A DNA stretch of 64,000 nt from Spirodela intermedia (lineage: Eukaryota > Streptophyta > Magnoliopsida > Alismatales > Araceae), in NCBI GenBank assembly GCA_902729315.2, contig LR746279.1, positions 2,384,501 to 2,448,500 on the forward strand, given 5' to 3'. Shown one piece after another: positions 30,838 to 40,484 of the stretch. The first letter of the stretch is position 1; each line of letters begins with the position of its first letter. The notes beneath the pieces were generated by a model. The model did no database searches. It saw nothing but the letters and a program-made list of their open reading frames with translations, and was not told where the DNA came from. Both the position numbers and the translations under genes were made by a program.

Positions 30838-32109
30838 TTTGAACGAGGACTCCGACGATCTCTACCAACGACGTCAATGTGGGGGAGAATGATAGGTCTC
30901 CCTTTTCTCCGTGAGATGGATGGACATTCCTGTTTACCGGAGGGAGTCCCGTGGGTGCATCGGTCGGGGGCGTAGGGGGTAGCAGGAGGGAGGAGTAGAC
31001 AGCGAACTAGTTGGGTGCGTACACAAGGCATCTGGGAAAGGGGTCGTACCCTGCCTGATACACGATAGGAGATACACGAGAGGGTAAAGAGGGAAAAGGA
31101 CAATGGAACTGCGCAGAAGCCCGATAGTAGCCACTCCGAGGGGACAAACCTCCACACTCCACTAGGGGAATACTTGTTTGTCCCTCGCCATCCTCCAACC
31201 TTTGCGTGCCACGGATCCTTTGCGTCATGTGCGAGTCTTTCCTAGATACCTGTGGATGTGAAATGAGACGAAAGTGGCGGCGGCCTGCTTCCTTCAGGTC
31301 CTCCTGCGAGCATGTGATGGGCCCGCCAGTAGACCATCAGAGAACTTCCTCGAGACGCCCCGCAGGGGCGACGACGCGGGTTTCCCCGGGGAGGCGGAGG
31401 TGGAGAAGAAGCCGGAGACATTGCTGCCACCGCCGCCGCCGCCCCACCGTTGCCGTTACCGTTGCCGTTGCCTCAGAGGCCTCCTCTGCCGGTGATGCAG
31501 CAGCCTCCGCTCTTGCTGCCCCCTCCCCCGCTGCATCAGCAGCAGCCTTCGGTTTTCCCCGAGCGGCCGACGTTGATCCCTGGCATCGGTGGGGATCCTG
31601 CGGGCGAGAGAGACATCGATGGATCGAGGGGGTTTCCTGAGGTGGGATTCCAAGGGCCCAACGAGCCGGCAGCGGTGAGGTAGGCCAGCCTTCTGTAGGG
31701 CTCCCTCCAGTGCCCGGGCTGTATGGGTTACCAAACTTCCCTGGTGATGGTTTTCAGAGGCAACAAGCTGCAGCCGCGGTTGGTATTGATGCCAGTTTCC
31801 TGCTGATGCGGTTTATGGCGGTGTGGTGCTGGAGGAAAATTGGAATGCCAATCTCAATGGTGGAGGAAGCGGTTCAGTTGTCGCTGCCGGCGTTGGAGGA
31901 GCATCAGGTGGAACCATCTTGTTCGAAGTTGTCGCTACCTTCCCTCCCCACCTGCAGTGGCTTCTCATGTGAATCTGGCCTTCAATGGAAGGGGGATGCT
32001 GACAGGTGGTGTAGGAATGTGGTCAGCTCCTAATGCAGATGCATTGGGAGGTGAAGAACACACCAAAGACCGGGGCAGGGAGACGGACCGTGGGAGAAGC
32101 TGGAGATAG
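30838..32109 (+). pseudogene. CFIm68/CPSF6-like pseudogene 4 (unit B)
   Basis: This is the unit B twin of pseudogene 2. It has the same lost start, the same LTR-like insertion, the same stop after 'gcagcggtgagg', and the same RRM deletion at about 31925. It is slightly less decayed (for example 'gtgctggagg' where unit A has the stop 'gtgctagagg'). It makes no RRM protein. Confidence 0.85.
30890..31339. mobile_element. Solo-LTR-like insertion in the CFIm68 pseudogene (unit B)
   Basis: 450 bp, TGATAGGTCT...AGACCATCA, flanked by GAGAA (30885-30889 and 31340-31344). It is the same insertion as 6173-6618, with small indels between the two. The identical site shows it inserted once, before units A and B were duplicated. 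Confidence 0.75.
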
Positions 32110-34137
32110 GCATCGGGGTGATGGGGGGGAAAGAGAAGTCCATAAATGTGTAAAAATACTTATAAAAAGCTGAAGATACTATGTAGCTATTGAACTAGTA
32201 ATATATTTAACTACTAAGGTGATAATAGAGTAGATTTTTATTTTTTAAAAGCTCATGAGATTGCACTTGAACTAAATTTGGAAATAGAATCACTTGTACC
32301 TTTTTTGTCATCAACATAATCTGCCCAATCATTATCTAAATCACCATGCAAATTAAATTAAGAAATATGTTGATATAAATTTTCATAATTGATAGTCCTA
32401 TAAATATATTGAAGTATTCTCTTTGTTGCTCCAAGATGATGAACTAATGGTGAATACATAAATCTTGAAATTATAATAACTAAAAGTCTAGTCGAGTATT
32501 CATAGTTAACTATCATTGCACCATATGTTTTGTATTCATGTTAGTGTTGAAAGAAAAGAAAAGAAAATTATATATTTGGTTTCCATGAAGATTAAGAATC
32601 TCTTTTGTTATTAGATATTTGTTGTAATAACAATGATTTAGTTATGCTAATGTTCTTCAACCATTTAAACCACATGTCATGGAATGTAAGATATGTTGTG
32701 TAGAGTTGCTAAAGACACTTCTGTGTATTTTGTGTTGATCTGCATAAGCCTTATGATGGATTACCATGGTGGAGTTGTCAATACATTTACTAGTATCACA
32801 AAGAGAGCCAACCTTGTCATATCTTCTCGAATTTTCTTCAAAGGATGTTGTCTCATTATCTATAATCTTTAGTCATGTGGAGTTTGAATGTGAGTAACTT
32901 ACAATTCGAAAGTTCTTTATTAGTGGGTTGGTGAAAATTTATTATCCCCATTTCTTGTGTAACCCTTATTGAAATATTTTTTTATACACTATAATCTTTT
33001 AGTTTTATTAAAATGGAAAGAGAAGAGATTGTGGTGAGATACGTAGTCATTGGAAGGATAACTTTTTTTAAGGAATGTGACTAAAATTCAATAGCCTGCC
33101 AAAATTCTCTAAGACATGCCTCACTTTTATTTAACTCAACTTCATCATGTCACAGTTATTGGAGATACAAATGTTATACTTTTTATTATATTAGATGACA
33201 ATTGTCGAAAATGATTCATTGACTCACTTCATTGATTTTTAAACTTCACAAAAATATCTAAATTAATTTTGATGATTACTATCGTAAAGTTCAAACTCTA
33301 TTTTTTTTACTTTATACTTTTTTTTTTATTTATTGAATGGTAGTGATTTCAAGTTTTTCAAACCTTTTTTATTTAAATACAATTCTTTTGGTTTTTCTAA
33401 ATTTTAATTTGATCAATTAAATCATATGTAATTACTTATGTAAGAATTATTAGATGGAACTATGTTATGTCAAAATCACATTTATCAAGGTGCTGATGTC
33501 ATCTCAACATCCACACTTAAAATTTTCTATTTTTATTAAATTTTAAATATATTTTATATTCATCATTTAGTCTATAAATCATAAAAACTAGTATTCTTTG
33601 AAAAAAATGGAGGTATTATCAGATAGTATATTACATCTCTATGATCAACTTAAAAATTTATCAATATTTTAAAAACCTTTTATCTAATTATAATTTATTT
33701 ATTTATTATAAAATATTTTAAACTGTATAATAATAATATTTTAAAATTGTATAAATATTAAATTTATGCTATTTATTATATAATAGTTAGGTCATATTAA
33801 AAAATATTCAGAAGTATAAACAATGGGATTTAATAATAGAAAAATTCATAAATCAATTATATGAGTCTTCGTAAAATATGCTTTAAGATAATATGGTACT
33901 TAGTTGATCAAATATGACCAAATATTATATTTCCAGAATAAATGGATGAAAACTGAGACATGCATTGGGCACTTCAAGCTAACAAGATGCTTAAAAATAA
34001 AAGATTTGAGAGTAGTTGAAGAGGTGATGGATGATGAGGATTTTGAAAATGAATATATTTTTTTTCCAAAGTAGGGTTTATTTATCTGCAAAGTGCACCG
34101 AATGTGAGGAGGAGCATGTGCATACATCTCTTGTTGT
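32110..34137. other. Unit B AT-rich tail: copia remnant, LTR relic, NLR scrap
   Basis: Homologous to 7391-9427. It holds a minus-strand Ty1/copia RT-RNase H remnant (about 32180-32555), an old relic of the 1.59-kb LTR-like family (about 33193-33800), and the first part of the plus-strand NLR 3'-end relic (33935-34137). Similarity to unit A stops at about 34137, where unit C begins. No functional gene. Confidence 0.7.
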
Positions 34138-34142
34138 ATCTT

Positions 34143-34315
34143 GTCGGTCGAGAGAGGTTGCGATGGATCCTGTTCGTAGGGTATCCACGGTGGTGGACTA
34201 GAGATGCGGATGTTGAATGGGCAGGTGTAGGAGTTAAAGTTCTTTGATGAGAGGGCAAGTAGCAACTGTAAGACCGAAGCATCATCTTCGTGTCATGTTC
34301 TCCACATAAAGCTTA
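34143..34315 (+). pseudogene. CFIm68-like RRM scrap at the 3' end of the unit C NLR
   Basis: It matches 2241-2412 of pseudogene 1 almost base for base, including the same internal 17-base loss in the RRM ('gatgttgaatgggcaggtgtagg'). It ends at the NLR stop. It is a third copy of the CFIm68-scrap/NLR-3'-end junction. Here the extra NLR 3' fragment seen in units A and B is absent. Confidence 0.8.
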
Positions 34316-37105
34316 TTATTCATGCTTCCACTCTAATTGTTCCAACCATTCATTTTCACCAAAGATGCCTTTGATGTTCTTGGCAGTAGAGAGCCCAAAG
34401 GGCAGCTTCTTCAGCTCTGGGCAGCCTGATACTGTGATTCTCTCCAAGGAAGGAAACAATAACGGATGCCTACATATGCTCCTCAAATTCGGAAGATCAT
34501 GCAACGCAATCCACTTTAATTTAGGGAAGAAGGAATCATTTTCATAATCCACGTTGTCCACCGTCACCTCTTCGACTACTATCACCTCTTCTATTCTCGA
34601 ACATTCAGTTAGTGATAAGATCTCAATGCAGGGCAGTTGTCTGATCCAGGTTATGTCCTCCAATGCTTCACATTTGTTAATGAACAATCCCCGAAGGTTT
34701 TTGAAGATGGCAGCTGTGGTGGGCCCCCTCACAAACGCGTTGCCATCTTTCCAAGAGATCGTTGCTCGGGGAAGTGTACCCAATCCCAGTTCCTCCAGCT
34801 CCGAGAAATGGCTGGTGTTAAGGACCAGCTCTTCCAAGTCGGTAGAACTCCGAATGCTAAGCCATCTCAGGCCCTTCATAATCTCAAGAAAAGCAGACAA
34901 CTCTAAAGACCGGATTCTCACCACATACAGATGTAGAAATCTGATCGACGCAGACAGTCTCTGAGAGTTCAGTACAGCCTGCATGTCTTCATGCGTCATC
35001 CATGTTATAGAAATACCGAGCTCCGTCAGCTGCCCCATGCCGTCCAAGTCTTTCAGACAGAGTTGTCTCCCCTCATGGTCAATCACACCATCGCTACCAC
35101 CGCCCTCCCCTCCTGCTCTAAACTTACTCCTATAAATGTTCAACGACTGCAGCCTTTCAAGCGATGAGACCGCCTCGCGTGGGATACTCTTAAGATACCA
35201 GGTGTTCTCCAAATGCAGTTGTCTCAGCTTCGTCAAATTCCTGACCTCCATGGGTAATGATTCCAGGGGAGTCCTTGATAGATTGAGATACCGCAGTTCT
35301 AGCAGTGACCCGATTTCCGGGGGGAGAACCCTTATTCCTGTCCACGACAGATCTAAAACACGAAGGCTCGGCATGAACTGGAAAAACCCACCGGGGATTT
35401 CCTCCAGAAGATGCTCGTTGTTGTTCAGCAACAGCGTCTGCAGATTGGGGCAACGAGGCTCCTCAGGGAGCAGGCGTATCTCATTATACATGAGAGATAT
35501 CCTTCTCGCCTCCGTCCATCTTTCCGGCGTCGGCACGTGCCTCAACTGCTCCCCGGAGTTCACCAAGAAGACATTCCCTCTCTCGTCGCCTTCGCCACTG
35601 GTTATCCACAACGCCATCTCGCGGACCGTGTCATGGAGCTTCACGAATGTTCCTTTGATGTCCCCGTCTTCTAGCAGGCAGGCAGCCTTGAGAGTGGTGA
35701 TGACAACGAGGCCGCGGTTACCAGCTCTGTCAATGGAGTCGGGATAGCATCCCCTATCTAAGAGCCCTTCGCCCACCCAGTAATCAATGAGCTGAGATAT
35801 CTTGATGTTGTGATCCTCTGGGAAGAGGGCGCAGTAGAGAAGGCACTCCTTGGCGGATGTATCTTTCAATCTGTCGAAACTGAACTGGAGAAGAATTAGA
35901 ACCTCTTTCATGTCTCCGAGCTCCACGGGTATGCCCTTCAGCGCCATGAGAGCCTCTTTCCACTCGCCATGGGTGGTGGCATCCGCCATGGCCCGGCCTA
36001 CGGTGATGAGGGTGATCGGAAGGCCTCCGCATTTTTGACAAACGGCTTCTGCGAGAGACCTTATAGAGCGATCATTCCACTGGTCTTCTTCCCTGCCCAG
36101 CTTTTGGCAGAAGAGCGTCCAAGAGCTCTTTCGATTTAAGAGGGGCACCTTAACTTTCCTCTTAGCGTCCATATCGTTGCACACTGTCACTGAGCGTGTG
36201 GTAAAGACTACCTTGCTTCCGTTCCTGAAAAAAGAGGAGGAGAAGGGGACGCCTATAGAACCGAGGTCTAGTTTCTCCCACACGTCGTCCAGCAGCAGAA
36301 GGAACTTCTTCTGGGAGAGGCCCATCAGCAGGGTCCTGGCCCGGTTCTCGCCGTGGAGAGGGCAGCCCAACTGGGTGGCAATTTGCTCTTGAACCTTCAG
36401 GATATCAGGTTCCTTGGAGACGGTTACCCAAATCACCAGATCGAAACGGCCGGATCCCCTCGGGAGGAACTCGTTGTTGATCGCCTTCAAGAGGGTCGTC
36501 TTCCCTATTCCTCCCAAGCCGTAGATCCCGATGACTGGAGCTTCATTGTCTTCCAGGAGGCTGCGGATCTCCGACAACGTCTTCTCCGCGCCCACGTTGT
36601 CGCAGAGTGAAGAGCTTGGCTGCGGAACCACCGCGGGCGGCGGCGCCGGGATGAGTTGGTCGAGGAGATTGTTCTTTTCGGTCTTCAGCCTCTGGACTTC
36701 TTTCAGGCACTCGGCAGCTTCACAACCGAGCCGATAAGAGGATCGTAAAGAGGAGCCCTCAGGGGAGGCCCCCCTCTGCTGGAAGGAAACGCGGAAATCG
36801 GCCTCCCTGGACTCGATCTCCTGCACCTTCCTGAGCCAATTCTTGGCCTGGGAGGTCGGCCCCATGTCCTCAAGCTCCCCTTGTTTGATATGCTCTTCTA
36901 GATCTTCTCTTAGACAGATCAGATCTGTCATCTCCCTGCCCAGCTCCTCCGCTCTGGAGTCCAGCAGAATGAGACTGACGATTCCACCGGCGGCCAGATT
37001 CCACACCCAGGAGACGGCTTCCCCCGTGCTGCTCTGCAGGAAATTTTGCATACCCTGCGATAACGGATCCCAGAAGAATCCCAGACAAACAAGGAAGGGA
37101 TTCAT
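34316..37105 (-). CDS. CC-NB-LRR disease-resistance protein, RPS2/RPS5-like (unit C)
   Basis: Single-exon, 929-residue coiled-coil NLR, starting at MNPFLVCLGFFWDPLSQ (first in-frame ATG). Domains run CC, P-loop GLGGIGKTTLL, FDLVIWVTVSKEPD, kinase-2 LLLLDDVWEKLDL, GSKVVFTTR, CGGLPITLITVG, CLLYCALFPEDHNI, KLHDTVREMALWI, then LRRs. Between RNBS-A and kinase-2 it has a shorter, different linker (LGCPLHGENRARTLLMGLSQ) than units A and B. The C-terminus stops at EWLEQLEWKHE and lacks the last 14 or so residues of A and B. It looks functional. It is divergent to the intact CFIm68-like gene, separated by 1.48 kb. Confidence 0.92.
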   Translation of the reverse strand: MNPFLVCLGFFWDPLSQGMQNFLQSSTGEAVSWVWNLAAGGIVSLILLDSRAEELGREMTDLICLREDLEEHIKQGELEDMGPTSQAKNWLRKVQEIESREADFRVSFQQRGASPEGSSLRSSYRLGCEAAECLKEVQRLKTEKNNLLDQLIPAPPPAVVPQPSSSLCDNVGAEKTLSEIRSLLEDNEAPVIGIYGLGGIGKTTLLKAINNEFLPRGSGRFDLVIWVTVSKEPDILKVQEQIATQLGCPLHGENRARTLLMGLSQKKFLLLLDDVWEKLDLGSIGVPFSSSFFRNGSKVVFTTRSVTVCNDMDAKRKVKVPLLNRKSSWTLFCQKLGREEDQWNDRSIRSLAEAVCQKCGGLPITLITVGRAMADATTHGEWKEALMALKGIPVELGDMKEVLILLQFSFDRLKDTSAKECLLYCALFPEDHNIKISQLIDYWVGEGLLDRGCYPDSIDRAGNRGLVVITTLKAACLLEDGDIKGTFVKLHDTVREMALWITSGEGDERGNVFLVNSGEQLRHVPTPERWTEARRISLMYNEIRLLPEEPRCPNLQTLLLNNNEHLLEEIPGGFFQFMPSLRVLDLSWTGIRVLPPEIGSLLELRYLNLSRTPLESLPMEVRNLTKLRQLHLENTWYLKSIPREAVSSLERLQSLNIYRSKFRAGGEGGGSDGVIDHEGRQLCLKDLDGMGQLTELGISITWMTHEDMQAVLNSQRLSASIRFLHLYVVRIRSLELSAFLEIMKGLRWLSIRSSTDLEELVLNTSHFSELEELGLGTLPRATISWKDGNAFVRGPTTAAIFKNLRGLFINKCEALEDITWIRQLPCIEILSLTECSRIEEVIVVEEVTVDNVDYENDSFFPKLKWIALHDLPNLRSICRHPLLFPSLERITVSGCPELKKLPFGLSTAKNIKGIFGENEWLEQLEWKHE

Positions 37106-38585
37106 GCCGGCAATCCCTACCCAGTGAGGAAGGAAGGGATCGCGTAGAGCCGCACTGCTCACCGAACAGCTGGAAAGATAAGATAAGATGGATGAGGAGT
37201 CGTGGAGCTCAGAAGATGTAATTTTGTTTCTTGGGGTCACCGAATGGGATCCTCATCTGAATATCTTCCACCGTCTTCTACCGTTTCTCCTTCATTGACC
37301 TAACTGTTCATATCATGTGCGATCATTTTCTTCCGACTAGTCTGCAATATCTTCTGCTTCATCTTTCGGGGTGCTGGTCCCGTCTATCTGACGCGCCTCC
37401 AAGTTACCTGATTCCTTCTTCAAGTATGAGACTCTTGAATATAATCTACCCTTTGCATTGACCAAGTTATCTAAAAGTATTAGTGACATTGCAAATTTTG
37501 GGTGCAACAATGTATGTGTGCTAAGATACATTGACTTTAAGTCATATGGTTTAGGCCTCAATAGAGCTCTTTCAAAAAAAAAATCCTTAACGAGGTCAAC
37601 GTTATCTAATAATTGCTTTTTCTCTCCTTTCCCTAACAAGATAATTCTGATTAATTTTACTTGTAAGTACCCTATATTCCTTACAACTAAATTTAATAAT
37701 TTTCACTTATTATGGATCATTTTTCTTACATGCCCAGTCACCCATGAGACAAATACGGTTCATCATTTGAGCATTAATATTGAGATCTGTGCTCTCTCAA
37801 GTTATTTCCTATGTGAAATCACTATGATAAATGTTCATATCTGATTTTTTCAATCTAATTTATTTTAAACATGATTTAATTAATTAAAAACACGTAAAAT
37901 ATTAAAACTCAATAGAAAATCAATTCACTTCCCCTATTGATATATAATTTACTTGTGCTCTCATCATCTATATGTATCAATACATTTTTATTAAATACTT
38001 GGGTTTATTAAATAATTTACTTCTGCTTCTTTTCTTTACTTAATAGTCTTCTATGCTTTGCATAAATATTATTAAAATTGAAATAATTATGAGGCTTGTA
38101 TTAATTAAAGGTATTATATTAGAGTAAATTTCAGTAGTGGTTTTAGAGCATTACTGGTGGGAGAAAGGTAGAGATGTCTTTGGATAATGTTCGGTCAGAT
38201 ATAGCTACCCGACCCAGTTGCCAGTTCAATCACCGACGGTGAGGTGGTTCTTTGGGAGGCGATAAGTTGACGATCCACTGTTGACTTCTGGTATATTTGA
38301 ACCATCCATCTCAGCCGTTCATTCTAGTGAAATCGGGAGATGGGGATCGATAGACCTTCGATGACGATGGGGATCGGGATGAGAGAGCGCCTCCGGCCGG
38401 TCCCCCTTACTCTCTCTCTCTCTCGCTACAAGAAAAAGGCGTGGAGAGAGAAAGAGAGAGGAGGTGGCCTTCAACCTTCCTTCCTACTTCCACAGGGTTA
38501 GGGTTTCAGGTGAGTTCAAAAGAAATTTCGAGATCGGGCGGGTCATTTCTTCCTCACATCTCTCTGGTCCGGCGCGAGATTCGCC
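37106..38585. promoter_or_regulatory. Divergent NLR / CFIm68-like intergenic region (unit C) with an extra segment
   Basis: The ends match the short intergenic regions of units A and B. Relative to those, about 37339-38275 (roughly 940 bp, AT-rich) is extra, replacing 'cttccgatcaagtgttgac'. A minus-strand 100-codon ORF (about 37639-37337, DNVDLVKDFFFERALLRPKP...) lies within it; I do not recognise it and suspect transposon or gag-like debris. Near the CFIm68 start are a CT/GA tract (about 38410-38460) and the 5'UTR. Promoter function is inferred. Confidence 0.45.
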
Positions 38586-40484
38586 ATGGAGGACGACGCC
38601 GGCGAGGGCTTCGGTGGCGTGCCGGATCAGTTTCACCGCAGCGAGGCCATCTCCGCCGTCCAGGACGAGGACGCCTATCTTGGAGAGGAGGACGAGGACT
38701 ACGACGACCTCTACAACGACGTCAATGTGGGGGAGAACTTCCTCCAGACGCTCCGCAGGGGCGATGACGCGGGTTTCCCCCGGGAGGCGGAGGTGGAGAA
38801 GAAGCCGGAGACATTGCTGCCACCGCCGCCGCCCCCACCGTTGCCGTTGCCTCAGAGGCCTCCTTCTCTGCCGGTGATGCAGCAGCCTCCGCTCTTGCCG
38901 CCCCCTCCCCCGCTGCAGCAGCAGCCGCCTTCGGTTTTCCCCGAGCGGCCGACGTTGATCCCTGGCATCGGCGGGGATCCTTCGGGTGAGAGAGGCATCG
39001 ATGGATCGAGGGGGTTTCCTGAGGTGGGATTCCAAGGGCCCAACGAGCCGGCAGCGGTGAGGGCTCCGGCTTCCGGGTTTGTTGGTCCTCGTCCCGAGGT
39101 GGGCCAGCCTTCTGTACGCCCCCCTCCAGTGCCCGGGCAGTATGGGGTACCAAACTTCCCTGGTGATGGCTTTCAGAGGCAACAAGCTGCTGCAGCTGTT
39201 GGTATTGGTGCCAGTCCTGCTGGTGCCGTTTCTGGTGGTGGTGCTGGAGGAAATTATGGTGTCAATCTGAATGGTGGAACCGGTGTAGTTGTCGCTGGCG
39301 GCGTTGGTGGGGCATCAGGTGGAACCATCCTGTTCGTAGGGGATCTCCATTGGTGGACTACCGATGCGGATCTTGAATCGGAGCTCTGCAAGTATGGGCA
39401 GGTGAAGGAGTTAAAGTTCTTTGATGAGAGGGCAAGTGGTAAATCTAAGGGCTACTGTCAGGTTGAGTTCTTCGACCCAATGGCTGCAGCAGCTTGCAAG
39501 GAAGGGATGAATGGGCATATGTTTAATGGCAGGGCTTGTGTCGTGGCCTTTGCGTCACCAAACACTGTTCGTCGGATGGGAGAGGCGCAAGTGAGTAAGA
39601 GCCAGGCAATGACACAGGCACAGACACCTCCATCTCAGGGTAGGAGCAGAGGAGGCGGGGGAATCGCTGCTGGAGGGAACCATGGAAGGGGTGGTGGGGG
39701 TGGAACTGGTAGTGGTGGTTGGGGAAGGGGGGGAGGAGGAATGGGAGGAAGGGGTCAGGTTGGTGGCATGAGAAATAGGATGGGGGCGGCAGGAGGAAGG
39801 GGCATAATGGGAAACGGTGGACTTGTCACACCGCCTCCACCACCGGTACTGCATCCTGGCGCAATGCTGGGTCAGGGTTTCGATCCTACTGGAGCTTATG
39901 GAGCGGCAATGGGGAGAATGGCTGGTGCATATGCTGGTTTTCCAGGTGGGCCTGGGGGTCCTCCTTTTCCTGGCATGCTTCCTTCCTTCCCTCCTGTAGT
40001 TGCTCCTCATGTGAATCCGGCTTTCTTTGGAAGGGGGATGCCGACAGGTGGTGTAGGAATGTGGTCAGATCCCAATGCGGCTGCATGGGGAGGTGAAGAA
40101 CAGTCAAGCTATGGAGAGGATGCAGTATCAGACCAGCAGTATGGAGAAGTTAGCCATGGAAAAGATAGAGTTTCAGAGAGGAGACATCGAGATGACAGGG
40201 AGAAAGATGAAGGTGCTGGGAATGAATGGCCTGAAAGAAGGCACCATGATGAGAGGGATGCTGGCCGAGAAAGAGATAGAGACAGGGACAGGGAAAGAGA
40301 CCGTGAAAGAGAGAGAGAAAGGGAAAGGGACAGAGACAGAGATAGGCACCGAGAAGACAGAGACAGGCATGGAGATCATCATAGGCATCGAGATGATGAG
40401 TGGGAGAGAAGTAGGTCATCAAGGACTAGGAGCAGATCTAGGGAGCATGATCATTCAAAGAGGCGGCGTGTTTCTCCTCGGTGA
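38586..40484 (+). CDS. CFIm68/CPSF6-like RNA-binding protein
   Basis: 632-residue nuclear protein, uninterrupted, starting in good context (gccATGGAGG). Residues 1-50 are acidic with the plant-conserved EDYDDLYNDVNVGE box. 78-185 is proline-rich. One RRM spans about 247-323, with RNP2 ILFVGDL and RNP1 KGYCQVEF. A Gly-rich stretch follows (about 352-400), then a Pro/Gly linker, and from about 550 an Arg/Asp/Glu- and RS-like tail ending SKRRRVSPR. This is the architecture of the 68-kDa subunit of cleavage factor Im, which works with CFIm25 in choosing poly(A) sites. It is the only intact copy; four broken copies and two scraps lie to its left. It pairs head to head with the unit C NLR. Confidence 0.9.
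   Translation: MEDDAGEGFGGVPDQFHRSEAISAVQDEDAYLGEEDEDYDDLYNDVNVGENFLQTLRRGDDAGFPREAEVEKKPETLLPPPPPPPLPLPQRPPSLPVMQQPPLLPPPPPLQQQPPSVFPERPTLIPGIGGDPSGERGIDGSRGFPEVGFQGPNEPAAVRAPASGFVGPRPEVGQPSVRPPPVPGQYGVPNFPGDGFQRQQAAAAVGIGASPAGAVSGGGAGGNYGVNLNGGTGVVVAGGVGGASGGTILFVGDLHWWTTDADLESELCKYGQVKELKFFDERASGKSKGYCQVEFFDPMAAAACKEGMNGHMFNGRACVVAFASPNTVRRMGEAQVSKSQAMTQAQTPPSQGRSRGGGGIAAGGNHGRGGGGGTGSGGWGRGGGGMGGRGQVGGMRNRMGAAGGRGIMGNGGLVTPPPPPVLHPGAMLGQGFDPTGAYGAAMGRMAGAYAGFPGGPGGPPFPGMLPSFPPVVAPHVNPAFFGRGMPTGGVGMWSDPNAAAWGGEEQSSYGEDAVSDQQYGEVSHGKDRVSERRHRDDREKDEGAGNEWPERRHHDERDAGRERDRDRDRERDRERERERERDRDRDRHREDRDRHGDHHRHRDDEWERSRSSRTRSRSREHDHSKRRRVSPR

Noticed and set aside
37337-37639. 100-codon minus-strand ORF (DNVDLVKDFFFERALLRP...) as a gene
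   Set aside because: No start context or homology I can name; sits in a segment absent from the two sister units, so more likely element debris.
39555-40422. Minus-strand ORFs opposite the CFIm68-like gene
   Set aside because: Low-complexity His/Ser/Pro/Cys readings of the Gly-rich and RD-rich coding strand.
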